A stretch of 5,599 nt of DNA from Candidatus Latescibacterota bacterium. GTDB taxonomy: Bacteria; Latescibacterota; 4484-107. Of the stretch, positions 1 to 4,549 are shown in pieces. Numbering within the stretch: position 1 is the first letter of the stretch; every line of letters starts with the position of its first letter. The position numbers were made by a program, and so were the translations under genes. The notes beneath the pieces are model-generated. The model had not been told where the DNA came from. It searched no databases and saw only the letters and a program-made list of their open reading frames with translations. The stretch spans positions 1 through 5,599 of the forward strand of contig JAUWMS010000217.1 in NCBI GenBank assembly GCA_030613045.1. Direction: 5' to 3'.

Positions 1-143
1 AATGTCAAGGGGAAAATATAGTATGGGGCACTACAAACAGGCCCAAATATATCGTATCAGTATTATCAATTACTTACGGACCAAAAAACACTCAAAAAAG
101 CAATTCCTTCCCAATTCTAAACTAAATATGGTAAACTTGGGCT
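1..143. other. AT-rich spacer without a visible gene
   Basis: Together with the repeat cluster to its right, this makes 262 bp with no gene. It is clearly more AT-rich than the genes. I see no open frame of note. TTGACA on the minus strand (3-8) could be the -35 box of a promoter reading left out of the window, but its -10 region is not visible. Confidence 0.5.
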
Positions 144-185
144 AAGACACACTGAGAACTTCTCAGGTTTTTCTTCGTGTGTCTT
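144..185. repeat. Nested palindrome downstream of fliE
   Basis: Outer arms AAGACACAC (144-152) and GTGTGTCTT (177-185) are perfect 9-bp complements. Inside lies CTGAGAA-C-TTCTCAG (152-166), itself a perfect palindrome sharing one base with the outer arm. On the plus strand the inner hairpin is followed by GGTTTTTC, so it could terminate rightward transcription weakly; on the minus strand there is no T-run. Confidence 0.6.
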
Positions 186-208
186 CGTGCTCTTAGTGGC
201 TAATTTTC
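173..208. repeat. CTTCGTG-type short-period repeat
   Basis: CTTCGTGTG, TCTTCGTGC and TCTTAGTGGC form three related units of about 9-10 bp, ending in TAATTTTC. This matches the layout of the CTTTGCG repeat at 3098-3131 in the same orientation. It overlaps the right arm of the nested palindrome. Confidence 0.5.
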
Positions 209-211
209 TTA

Positions 212-238
212 CTCCCACACGGGAGCGTGGGAACGAGA
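212..238. repeat. GTGGGAACGAG-type short inverted repeat
   Basis: CTCCC (212-216) pairs with GGGAG (221-225), and overlapping CCCAC (214-218) pairs with GTGGG (227-231), followed by AACGAG. Strings of the form CTCGTTCCCACGCTC...GTGGGAACGAG are common dispersed intergenic elements in several bacterial phyla. It starts 25 bp past the fliE stop. It has no T-run and is not a good terminator. Confidence 0.5.
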
Positions 239-262
239 GGACCTCGACCTCAACCTGAAGCG

Positions 263-571
263 CTATACCGCCATCCGCATCAATTCCTGATAGGCCTCTA
301 TCAAGCGGTTTCGGATCTCCAGCGTCAGATCCAGCGCGATGTTGGCTTTTTGCACGGCGATCATGACCTCGTGAACGTCGGTCACCTCGCCGGCCGCAAA
401 AGAGGCAATCTTCGCATCCGCTCCGCTCTGAAGACTATTTACGTCCCCGACGAATTCCTTGAGAACGTCCTTGAAGGCCGGTCCATCGGATGGCCCCGGA
501 GCCGCGCTCCGATCCATTTTCTTTTGAGGTTGAATCTCCATCAACGGAGGATGGATGGCTATCCCTTTCAT
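263..571 (-). CDS. fliE: Flagellar hook-basal body complex protein FliE
   Basis: FliE joins the MS-ring (FliF) to the proximal rod (FlgB) and is one of the first proteins exported by the flagellar type III gate. The C-terminal half shows the family signature: VTDVHEVMIAVQKANIAL (63-80), then LEIRNRLIEAYQELMRMAV to the end. The N-terminal 30 residues are variable and Pro-rich, as usual. I place the start at 571 (MKGIAIHP, 102 residues, close to the 104 of E. coli) because GGAAGGA lies 6 nt upstream. The in-frame ATG at 586 adds five residues but has no ribosome site. It follows the transglycosylase by 74 bp. In most genomes fliF comes next; here the 262 bp left of fliE hold no gene. Confidence 0.94.
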   Translation of the reverse strand: MKGIAIHPPLMEIQPQKKMDRSAAPGPSDGPAFKDVLKEFVGDVNSLQSGADAKIASFAAGEVTDVHEVMIAVQKANIALDLTLEIRNRLIEAYQELMRMAV

Positions 572-645
572 CCGCGATCCTTCCATCGAAGTCCGATGGG
601 AAATGGCGCCTTCCTGCCTGCCTCCTTGTGGAAGCCGGAGGGGGA

Positions 646-1308
646 TCAGCGTTTCCCGTCGTTTTTCGTTTTTCCTTCATTGTTCAAATAAGATCGAACA
701 GACAGCACCTGCCTGATATACGCCAGGGTCTCGGCGGGCAGACGCCGCTCCCGTACGGCTCCCGGACCTGCGTTATACGCCCACAGCGCTTCTTCGAGTT
801 TTCCGAAGCGGTCCAGCTGGCTCTTGAAAAACCGGAGTCCTCCCCGAATATTCTGATCCGCATCGAAGGAATCGGTGACCCCCATTTCACGAGCGGTCCG
901 CGGCATCAATTGCATGAGCCCCCTCGCTCCCACCGGGGAAATGCTGCGTGGATTCCCTCTGGACTCCACCCAGATGATCGCCCGCGTCAGATTCGCATCT
1001 ACGTCAAAAAAACGGCTGTAATATCGAATCGGCTGCGAAAATCGCTCCACGCGCTCCATGGACATCCATTTTTTCTGCCCAAGGCCCTTCGGTTTCCGGT
1101 TTATGCTGTTTCGTACCACCGCATCCGTCGTCTCCCGGGACCAGCTTCGCGCCGCGATGGAAGATGCCTGTTTTTCATCCCAGCTTCTCAGCGAGATGGT
1201 GGAGGCGAAAAGTTCAAAGGGGCCGAATGCAAACAGCAGGCACGGAAGCAAGGTGCCTATTACTCCTACTCCCGAAATCTTGCCTCCTCTCCTCTCCGAC
1301 TTTCGCAT
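646..1308 (-). CDS. Secreted lytic transglycosylase (SLT/GH23), flagellar-operon type
   Basis: This enzyme cleaves the MurNAc-GlcNAc bond of peptidoglycan, forming 1,6-anhydro-MurNAc, in the periplasm. The 220-residue product has a basic N-terminus and a hydrophobic stretch at about 13-35 that looks like a signal peptide; no lipobox is clear. A linker of about 50 residues precedes the SLT domain at about 90-208. Catalytic Glu115 lies in IIWVESRGNP, followed by GARGLMQLMP (127-136), NIRGG (153-157) and AYNAGPGAV (177-185), the full set of family motifs. ATG 1308 has AGGGAG 7 nt upstream. Its place between flgC and fliE suggests it opens the wall for the flagellar rod, as SltF does in Rhodobacter and the FlgJ glucosaminidase domain does in enterobacteria; this role is inferred. 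A housekeeping Slt unrelated to flagella is less likely given the operon. Confidence 0.93.
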   Translation of the reverse strand: MRKSERRGGKISGVGVIGTLLPCLLFAFGPFELFASTISLRSWDEKQASSIAARSWSRETTDAVVRNSINRKPKGLGQKKWMSMERVERFSQPIRYYSRFFDVDANLTRAIIWVESRGNPRSISPVGARGLMQLMPRTAREMGVTDSFDADQNIRGGLRFFKSQLDRFGKLEEALWAYNAGPGAVRERRLPAETLAYIRQVLSVRSYLNNEGKTKNDGKR

Positions 1309-1348
1309 ATCGAATCTCCCTGAAGGTTTTCTATGTTCGAGGTAAATA

Positions 1349-1420
1349 ACGTTCCCATTTCACCGGAGAGGGAAGAACGTGAGAAAGTGAGACGGTGAGA
1401 CCTCCCACTTTCCCGCTTTC
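1349..1420. repeat. GTGAGA-type repeat and hairpins in the orf88-transglycosylase spacer
   Basis: The 118-bp spacer holds two structures. ACGTTC (1349-1354) pairs with GAACGT (1375-1380) around a 20-nt loop, within which TTCCC/GGGAA can pair alternatively. Next, 1379-1400 is a purine-rich GTGAGA, AAGTGAGA, CGGTGAGA repeat. It is followed by a pyrimidine-rich stretch (1401-1420, CTCCCACTTTCCCGCTTTC) that is partly complementary to it. No gene or promoter is evident here. Confidence 0.5.
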
Positions 1421-1426
1421 ATCGCT

Positions 1427-1693
1427 TTACCCCCTCAGATCAAGACGTCTTCCGAGTAGCACATCGCCGCCGGATTTCATCGTGCCGGACGGATGATAGC
1501 CCCCTGCCCTCGTGGCCCATTTCACACCGAACGCCTTTTCGAGGGCCCCTTGCTCTTCCCGTGAAAGCAACTCCTGGAAAGAGGCGGTGGAACCCGTCTC
1601 CGTCATCCGTGCCGCTCTTGCTTGAAGGGATTTTGCCGCGGACGATGGCTCCTCTAACGCCGCATATTGAGAAGGGATCGCTTGTATGTTCAT
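1427..1693 (-). CDS. Unrecognised 88-residue protein in flagellar operon
   Basis: I do not recognise this gene. The product has a polar, Ala/Ser/Glu-rich N-terminal half (residues 1-40), a short predicted helical segment FQELLSREEQGALEKAFG (39-56), and a compact C-terminal tail with YHPSG (66-70) and GRRLDLRG (81-88) ending the protein. There is no signal peptide or membrane segment, so it is cytoplasmic or exported by the flagellar type III system. It is not FlgJ-like: the rod-binding motif is absent. It lies between flgC and a lytic transglycosylase in the same orientation, so a rod-assembly accessory, chaperone or transglycosylase partner is plausible by context only. The ATG at 1693 has GGGAG 6 nt upstream. 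The coding call rests on open frame, ribosome site, strand and position. Confidence 0.65.
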   Translation of the reverse strand: MNIQAIPSQYAALEEPSSAAKSLQARAARMTETGSTASFQELLSREEQGALEKAFGVKWATRAGGYHPSGTMKSGGDVLLGRRLDLRG

Positions 1694-1694
1694 C

Positions 1695-1711
1695 GAATTC
1701 TCCCGGAATTC
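1695..1711. repeat. GAATTC inverted pair around the orf88 ribosome site
   Basis: GAATTC at 1695-1700 and again at 1706-1711 can pair as a 6-bp stem with a 5-nt loop, CGGGA, in the minus-strand RNA. The GGGAG ribosome site of the 88-codon gene overlaps the loop and the first base of the stem. This might tune translation, but a chance duplicate of a 6-bp palindrome is possible. Confidence 0.4.
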
Positions 1712-1712
1712 A

Positions 1713-1788
1713 AGGTAAAGGTAGAGGTAAAGAAAGATACCTGACTGCTCTTTCTGTTTTACTCTACCTCTACCTCTGCCTCTACCTG
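1713..1788. repeat. GGTAGA/TACCTC hexamer repeats in inverted arrangement
   Basis: The left arm, 1713-1732, is made of AGGTAAA-GGTAGA-GGTAAAG. The right arm, 1762-1788, has TACCTC at 1765-1770 and 1771-1776, TGCCTC at 1777-1782 and TACCTG at 1783-1788. The arms are complementary over about 13 bp with one wobble (GGTAGAGGTAGAG against CTTTACCTCTACC in the minus-strand RNA), leaving a loop of about 30 nt. The array fills the flgC to orf88 spacer. It may be simple-sequence expansion, a dispersed intergenic repeat, or an RNA processing hairpin inside the operon. Confidence 0.65.
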
Positions 1789-1796
1789 TTTGCTTT

Positions 1797-2294
1797 TCAG
1801 ATGTCCAACGCCCTCATCACGAGGTCTTTTGCCGCGCTGATGACGGTTACGTTGGCTTCGTACGCTCTCGTTGCGGCGATCATATCCACCATCTCAGTGA
1901 CGACGTTGATGTCCGGAAGCGCCACGTACCCGTTCTCGTCCGCGTCCGGGTGGGAGGGGTCGTACTCCAGCCGGGGAGCCGCCGGTTCCTCGCTGAACTC
2001 ATCGGCCCGGACCCCGGTACCCGCCGCCTCGCTGATCTGCTGCTCCTTCTGAGCAAGATGCGAGCGGTTGGTTCGCGCCAGCTTGTTCACCTCGGCATCG
2101 AGGGTGGTTCGAAACGGACGCTGCGTTTCCATCGGTCGCATCGCCACCCGCTTGCGCTTGTAAGGGCCGCCTTCCTCCGTCTGAGTGGTGTCCACATTGG
2201 CGATGTTGCTGGCCACCGCGTTGATGCGGCGTCGCTGCGCGCTCAAGCCGGTGGCGCTGATGTCAATGGCTCCGAATAGTCCTTGGCCGATCAT
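1797..2294 (-). CDS. flgC: Flagellar basal-body rod protein FlgC
   Basis: FlgC is the second proximal-rod subunit, exported by the flagellar secretion system. The N-terminal part has the family signature ATGLSAQRRRINAVASNIAN (residues 14-33), followed by GGPYKRKRV. The C-terminal half has YDPSHPDADENGYVALPDIN and then VVTEMVDMIAATRAYEANVT, typical of FlgC. At 165 residues it is about 30 longer than the Salmonella protein (134). The extra length lies around residues 55-105, between the GGPYKRK and YDPSHP motifs, in a charged, Gln/Glu/Ala-rich stretch. A strong AAGGAGG (2299-2305) lies 4 nt before the ATG. It ends at TGA 1797-1799 and is followed by a repeat-filled spacer of about 100 bp. Confidence 0.95.
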   Translation of the reverse strand: MIGQGLFGAIDISATGLSAQRRRINAVASNIANVDTTQTEEGGPYKRKRVAMRPMETQRPFRTTLDAEVNKLARTNRSHLAQKEQQISEAAGTGVRADEFSEEPAAPRLEYDPSHPDADENGYVALPDINVVTEMVDMIAATRAYEANVTVISAAKDLVMRALDI

Positions 2295-2343
2295 ACTTCC
2301 TCCTTGGAGAGTATGGATTTGTCAATCCGCAGTCCGAAATCGT

Positions 2344-2757
2344 TTAACGTCCCCGTATGCTGCGCCGGAGCGCCTGAATGCGATCGGACAGAAGCCGTGC
2401 GTTTACCGCATACTCGAGTTGGTTCTTCGCCAGGTTGCCCATCTCGACGTCAATATCTACGTTGTTCACGCCGCTCGGATCGCTCTCATCGTCGGGCTGG
2501 AATGCTCTCGGTTTTACGGTCGTGACGTCTCTTTTTCCCAGCGCAATGTGGGCGCGGTGGGTGCGCGAGCCCTTGACTTTCCCCCCGGCCAGAGCCTCGC
2601 GCAGATCCTCCTCGAACGCGACCTCCGTTCTTCGATACCCCGGGGTGCTGACGTTGGCCACGTTGTTGGCCACGGCTCGCTGGCGGAGCGCCGTGGCATC
2701 CAGGACCTTTGACGATACGGGGATGCTCGTTTTGTTGAAGAGTATTTCCGTGATCAT
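2344..2757 (-). CDS. flgB: Flagellar basal-body proximal rod protein FlgB
   Basis: FlgB is a subunit of the proximal rod of the flagellar basal body, exported by the flagellar type III apparatus into the periplasm and built onto FliE. The 137-residue product is of normal size. The N-terminal rod/hook signature is clear: LDATALRQRAVANNVANVSTPGYRR at residues 19-43, cited here as LDATALRQ followed by NNVANVSTPGYRR. The C-terminus has the usual hydrophobic-heptad pattern (DVEMGNLAKNQLEYAVNARL) that packs with the N-terminal helix. There is no cleavable signal peptide, as expected for type III export. The start at 2757 (MITEILFNKT) matches family N-termini and has GGGG 4 nt upstream; an in-frame ATG at 2778 adds seven residues without a ribosome site. 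It is the first gene of the operon, behind the sigma-54 promoter, and is followed by flgC after 49 bp. Confidence 0.95.
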   Translation of the reverse strand: MITEILFNKTSIPVSSKVLDATALRQRAVANNVANVSTPGYRRTEVAFEEDLREALAGGKVKGSRTHRAHIALGKRDVTTVKPRAFQPDDESDPSGVNNVDIDVEMGNLAKNQLEYAVNARLLSDRIQALRRSIRGR

Positions 2758-2911
2758 AGTGCCCCGCAATTCGTGCATCGTGAAAAGATGACGGGTGAAA
2801 AGGAGTGGGGGAGTGCGCGGCGAATCGGAACCTGGAAGCGCGCTGAGGAGTGCGAATTTTCTCCTGGAAAAGACAGATGGGAAAAAAGGAGTGGCCAGTC
2901 CGGGACGTCGT
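2758..2911 (-). promoter_or_regulatory. Long 5' leader of the flagellar operon
   Basis: About 155 nt separate the predicted sigma-54 start point from the flgB ATG. In the transcript the leader carries CACTCC four times (complements of GGAGTG at 2802-2807, 2810-2815, 2847-2852 and 2888-2893). It also has a possible 7-bp stem between AGTGCGC (2812-2818) and GCGCGCT (2838-2844), with one wobble pair. No open frame is convincing. A role in post-transcriptional control is only inference. Confidence 0.45.
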
Positions 2912-2921
2912 CTTTTCTACA

Positions 2922-2937
2922 CGCAATTCCTATGCCA
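2922..2937 (-). promoter_or_regulatory. Sigma-54 (RpoN) -24/-12 promoter for the flagellar operon
   Basis: The minus strand reads TGGCATAGGAATTGCG, which matches the consensus TGGCAC-N5-TTGCW with the invariant GG and GC at the correct 10-bp spacing; only the sixth base (T for C) and the last base (G for A/T) differ. It lies directly after the terminator and upstream of flgB in the right orientation. Transcription would start near 2911, giving a leader of about 155 nt. Sigma-54 control of rod and hook genes through a FleQ/FlrC/FlbD-type enhancer-binding protein is well known in other bacteria; such an activator is not in the window. Confidence 0.8.
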
Positions 2938-2938
2938 T

Positions 2939-2965
2939 AAAAAAAAGCGCCCCAATCGGGGCGCT
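2939..2965 (-). terminator. Rho-independent terminator facing left
   Basis: The stem AGCGCCCC / GGGGCGCT (8 bp, 2946-2953 and 2958-2965) with a 4-nt loop is followed on the minus strand by a run of Ts (the As at 2939-2946). There is no T-run on the other side, so it works only for minus-strand transcripts. It closes the receiver-gene transcript, about 430 nt after the last stop codon, or a transcript starting within that spacer. It abuts the sigma-54 promoter of the flagellar operon and so insulates it. Confidence 0.88.
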
Positions 2966-3097
2966 GAATTACGAGCCTTCACTAACGTTAGAAAGCGGCA
3001 TACAGAAATAAACGGGTTCGCAGTTCGCGGGGAGACTTTTCCAACGGCACTGTAAAGCCGGGAAGCGAGCAAAAAACCTCATTTTCTACCAGCAGAC

Positions 3098-3131
3098 CTT
3101 TGCGCTCTTTGTGACTTTGCGGTGAAAATTC
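3098..3131. repeat. CTTTGCG-type short-period repeat
   Basis: The stretch reads CTTTGCG, CTCTTTGTG, ACTTTGCGGTGAAAATTC: three copies of a CTTTGyG unit at roughly 9-bp period. A diverged relative, built on CTTCGTG and ending GTGGCTAATTTTC, lies at 173-208. Similar intergenic strings are familiar from many environmental bacterial genomes, but their function is not established. Confidence 0.5.
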
Positions 3132-3351
3132 GAGGATCACCTCTATATCAAAATGGGTGATCTCACGGTCCTTTCAAAAGCCATGTCGAGAAAATATTTC
3201 CTGTACCGGATGGATAGGCTTTCCGCCCACAGGACCTCGCTGCAACGTAAGCGGAGTTCGCACCGAAATGCCCGGAAGCCGGGGCATACGCCTTGCTATT
3301 CTTTGATGTTTCACGTTTTCCGTGTCAGGGGATGCACTCCGCAAATCAATC

Positions 3352-3374
3352 TTCTTTTCGGGGAACGAAAAGAA
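3352..3374. repeat. Perfect 9-bp inverted repeat after the receiver gene
   Basis: TTCTTTTCG (3352-3360), loop GGGAA, CGAAAAGAA (3366-3374). It begins 24 bp past the TAA of the degenerate HD-GYP gene. The stem is AT-rich and no T-run follows on the minus strand, so it is a poor terminator; a 3'-end stabilising hairpin or weak attenuator is possible. Confidence 0.5.
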
Positions 3375-3397
3375 AAACGCAAGGGGAATGGGGAGAC

Positions 3398-4549
3398 TTA
3401 CGAAACACGCGTTATCTGCACGCGAAAAGGCTCCTTAACCCCGACCGTCTGGGAAAAAAGGCGTAAATGGACAAGAAGGGGATACGTCAATTCCTGGCCT
3501 TTACTCACCAATAAAAGCCCATTTTTAGCCAAAATATCCTCACAGGCAACCGCAGCCATGTCGGTGTCGAGATCGCCTACTCTAACCTGCTTAATTTCCA
3601 CGTCCACTTCGTCCATCCGGAGGTTCCCCAAAGCAGCTACCACCTGCGGATTGTATACGTTCGGTCGTAAGCGCAGTTTAGATAAGCTGTCTTTGTATGA
3701 TAGACCGCGAATCACCAGTTGGTCGAAGTCGAGGGCTACCTTTAGGATTTGTGACCCCAGAGCGGTCGTGTCTTCCTGCGTCAAATCTTCCGATGGGGTA
3801 TAGGCGCTAAAAGGACGTAGTTGTCCTTCAATCATACGGGCTATTGATTCGAGCCGCGGAATGCTGACCAGGAGTTTACACCCGATCGACGGATGAGTGG
3901 AGAATAATTGCTGCTCGTCCAGGGAGAATGACGCTCCACTGGAAACCCTTTCGTACATCTTGGCCGGCAAGGCGATGCATCCAATTTGTGAGAGCATGGC
4001 AGCCAGTTCAAACTGCCACAAGTCGGCCAGTTGCATTTGGGCGGCAATATGCTTGACGTAGGGTCTGATACGAGAGGCCCGGCTAAAGGCCAACGGATTT
4101 ACCAGACCCAGTAGTTCAGTTAAGACTTTCACACTGCCGCTGAGCGTCTTTTCTAACAGTTCCCGTTCAGCGTTGATCAGGCGGTATTGTTCGATTCCCG
4201 ATCTGAGCGCGTTGGCAAAAACTTCCGGCGGACAGGGCTTGGTGAGGAAACGAAAAATGTGCCCCTCATTTACAGCCTCTGCGGCGGTCTGTAAATCCGC
4301 GTTGCCAGTCAGCATCATCCGCACGCTGTCCGGCGCGCGCTCTCTTACCTGGGTCAGGAACTGGACCCCGTCCATACCGGGCATTTTCATATCGGAGACG
4401 ATGACCGCAAATGGACCCTGGAGATCCATGGTCGCAAGTCCCTGCTCTCCACTCAGTGCCATCCCGAGATCGAACTCTTTCTGCAACTGGCGTTTGAGAC
4501 CCGCCAGGACGTTGGCATCGTCATCTACGAGAAGAATTTTCTCGGTCAT
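3398..4549 (-). CDS. Receiver fused to degenerate HD-GYP-like domain
   Basis: This 383-residue cytoplasmic response regulator has a receiver at about 1-120 with acidic residues D9-D11, phosphoacceptor D53 (VSDMKMPGMDG), T81 and K104. A short helical linker follows, then an HD-GYP-like domain at about 140-310. The fold is recognisable from ELAAMLSQIGCIALP, THPSIGCKLL, ILKVALDFDQL and the closing YNPQVVAAL. In active HD-GYP c-di-GMP phosphodiesterases the first segment reads LLHDIGKIxIP; here HD is replaced by S187-Q188 and the Lys by C191. The HHE..DGxGYP segment is replaced by EGQLRPFSA near 241. His219 survives. Catalysis is therefore unlikely; a binding or scaffold role is inferred. Residues 320-383 form a small C-terminal module (DILAKNGLLLVSKGQELT). 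The start at 4549 is chosen because an AAAGGAGGT Shine-Dalgarno lies at 4555-4563 and the receiver begins at once; a longer in-frame start at 4696 lies inside the upstream gene. The two genes overlap and are probably co-transcribed. Confidence 0.92.
   Translation of the reverse strand: MTEKILLVDDDANVLAGLKRQLQKEFDLGMALSGEQGLATMDLQGPFAVIVSDMKMPGMDGVQFLTQVRERAPDSVRMMLTGNADLQTAAEAVNEGHIFRFLTKPCPPEVFANALRSGIEQYRLINAERELLEKTLSGSVKVLTELLGLVNPLAFSRASRIRPYVKHIAAQMQLADLWQFELAAMLSQIGCIALPAKMYERVSSGASFSLDEQQLFSTHPSIGCKLLVSIPRLESIARMIEGQLRPFSAYTPSEDLTQEDTTALGSQILKVALDFDQLVIRGLSYKDSLSKLRLRPNVYNPQVVAALGNLRMDEVDVEIKQVRVGDLDTDMAAVACEDILAKNGLLLVSKGQELTYPLLVHLRLFSQTVGVKEPFRVQITRVS

Larger units (their letters stand above)
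2966..3397. other. 432-bp gene-free spacer with several inverted repeats
   Basis: No convincing coding sequence is seen on either strand. A plus-strand open frame from 3153 runs antisense into the receiver gene and has Arg/Ser/Thr-rich composition typical of a shadow frame. Visible structure includes: a 9-bp perfect hairpin at 3352-3374 (TTCTTTTCG, 5-nt loop, CGAAAAGAA), 24 bp after the stop of the degenerate HD-GYP gene; a hairpin at 3268-3287 (ATGCCCGG / CCGGGGCAT, one bulge); TCCTGT 3200-3205 paired with ACAGGA 3230-3235; GATCACC 3135-3141 paired with GGTGATC 3156-3162; and the palindrome CTAACGTTAG at 2982-2991. It could be a long structured 3' UTR, hold an unrecognised small RNA, or hold activator sites for the sigma-54 promoter. 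I could not match it to a known riboswitch. Confidence 0.5.

Noticed and set aside
3..8. TTGACA on the minus strand as a -35 box
   Set aside because: The -10 region and any gene are outside the window, so it cannot be supported as a promoter.
572..586. Upstream ATG for fliE at 586
   Set aside because: No ribosome site precedes it, while GGAAGGA is well spaced before ATG 571.
490..1323. Long plus-strand open frame (277 codons)
   Set aside because: It lies antisense to the transglycosylase and the fliE start; composition is Arg/Pro/Ser-rich with no recognisable domain, while the minus strand has full SLT motifs.
1713..1788. CRISPR-like array
   Set aside because: Units are 6 bp without spacers; it is a simple repeat, and no cas gene is present.
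3200..3287. Possible c-di-GMP (GEMM) riboswitch, suggested by the neighbouring HD-domain genes
   Set aside because: The conserved GEMM core and tetraloop/receptor strings were not found on either strand; only generic hairpins are visible.
3153..3803. Plus-strand open frame (216 codons) reaching into the receiver gene
   Set aside because: More than half is antisense to the well-supported receiver/HD-GYP-like gene, the rest is low-complexity basic sequence, and there is no ribosome site near the ATG.
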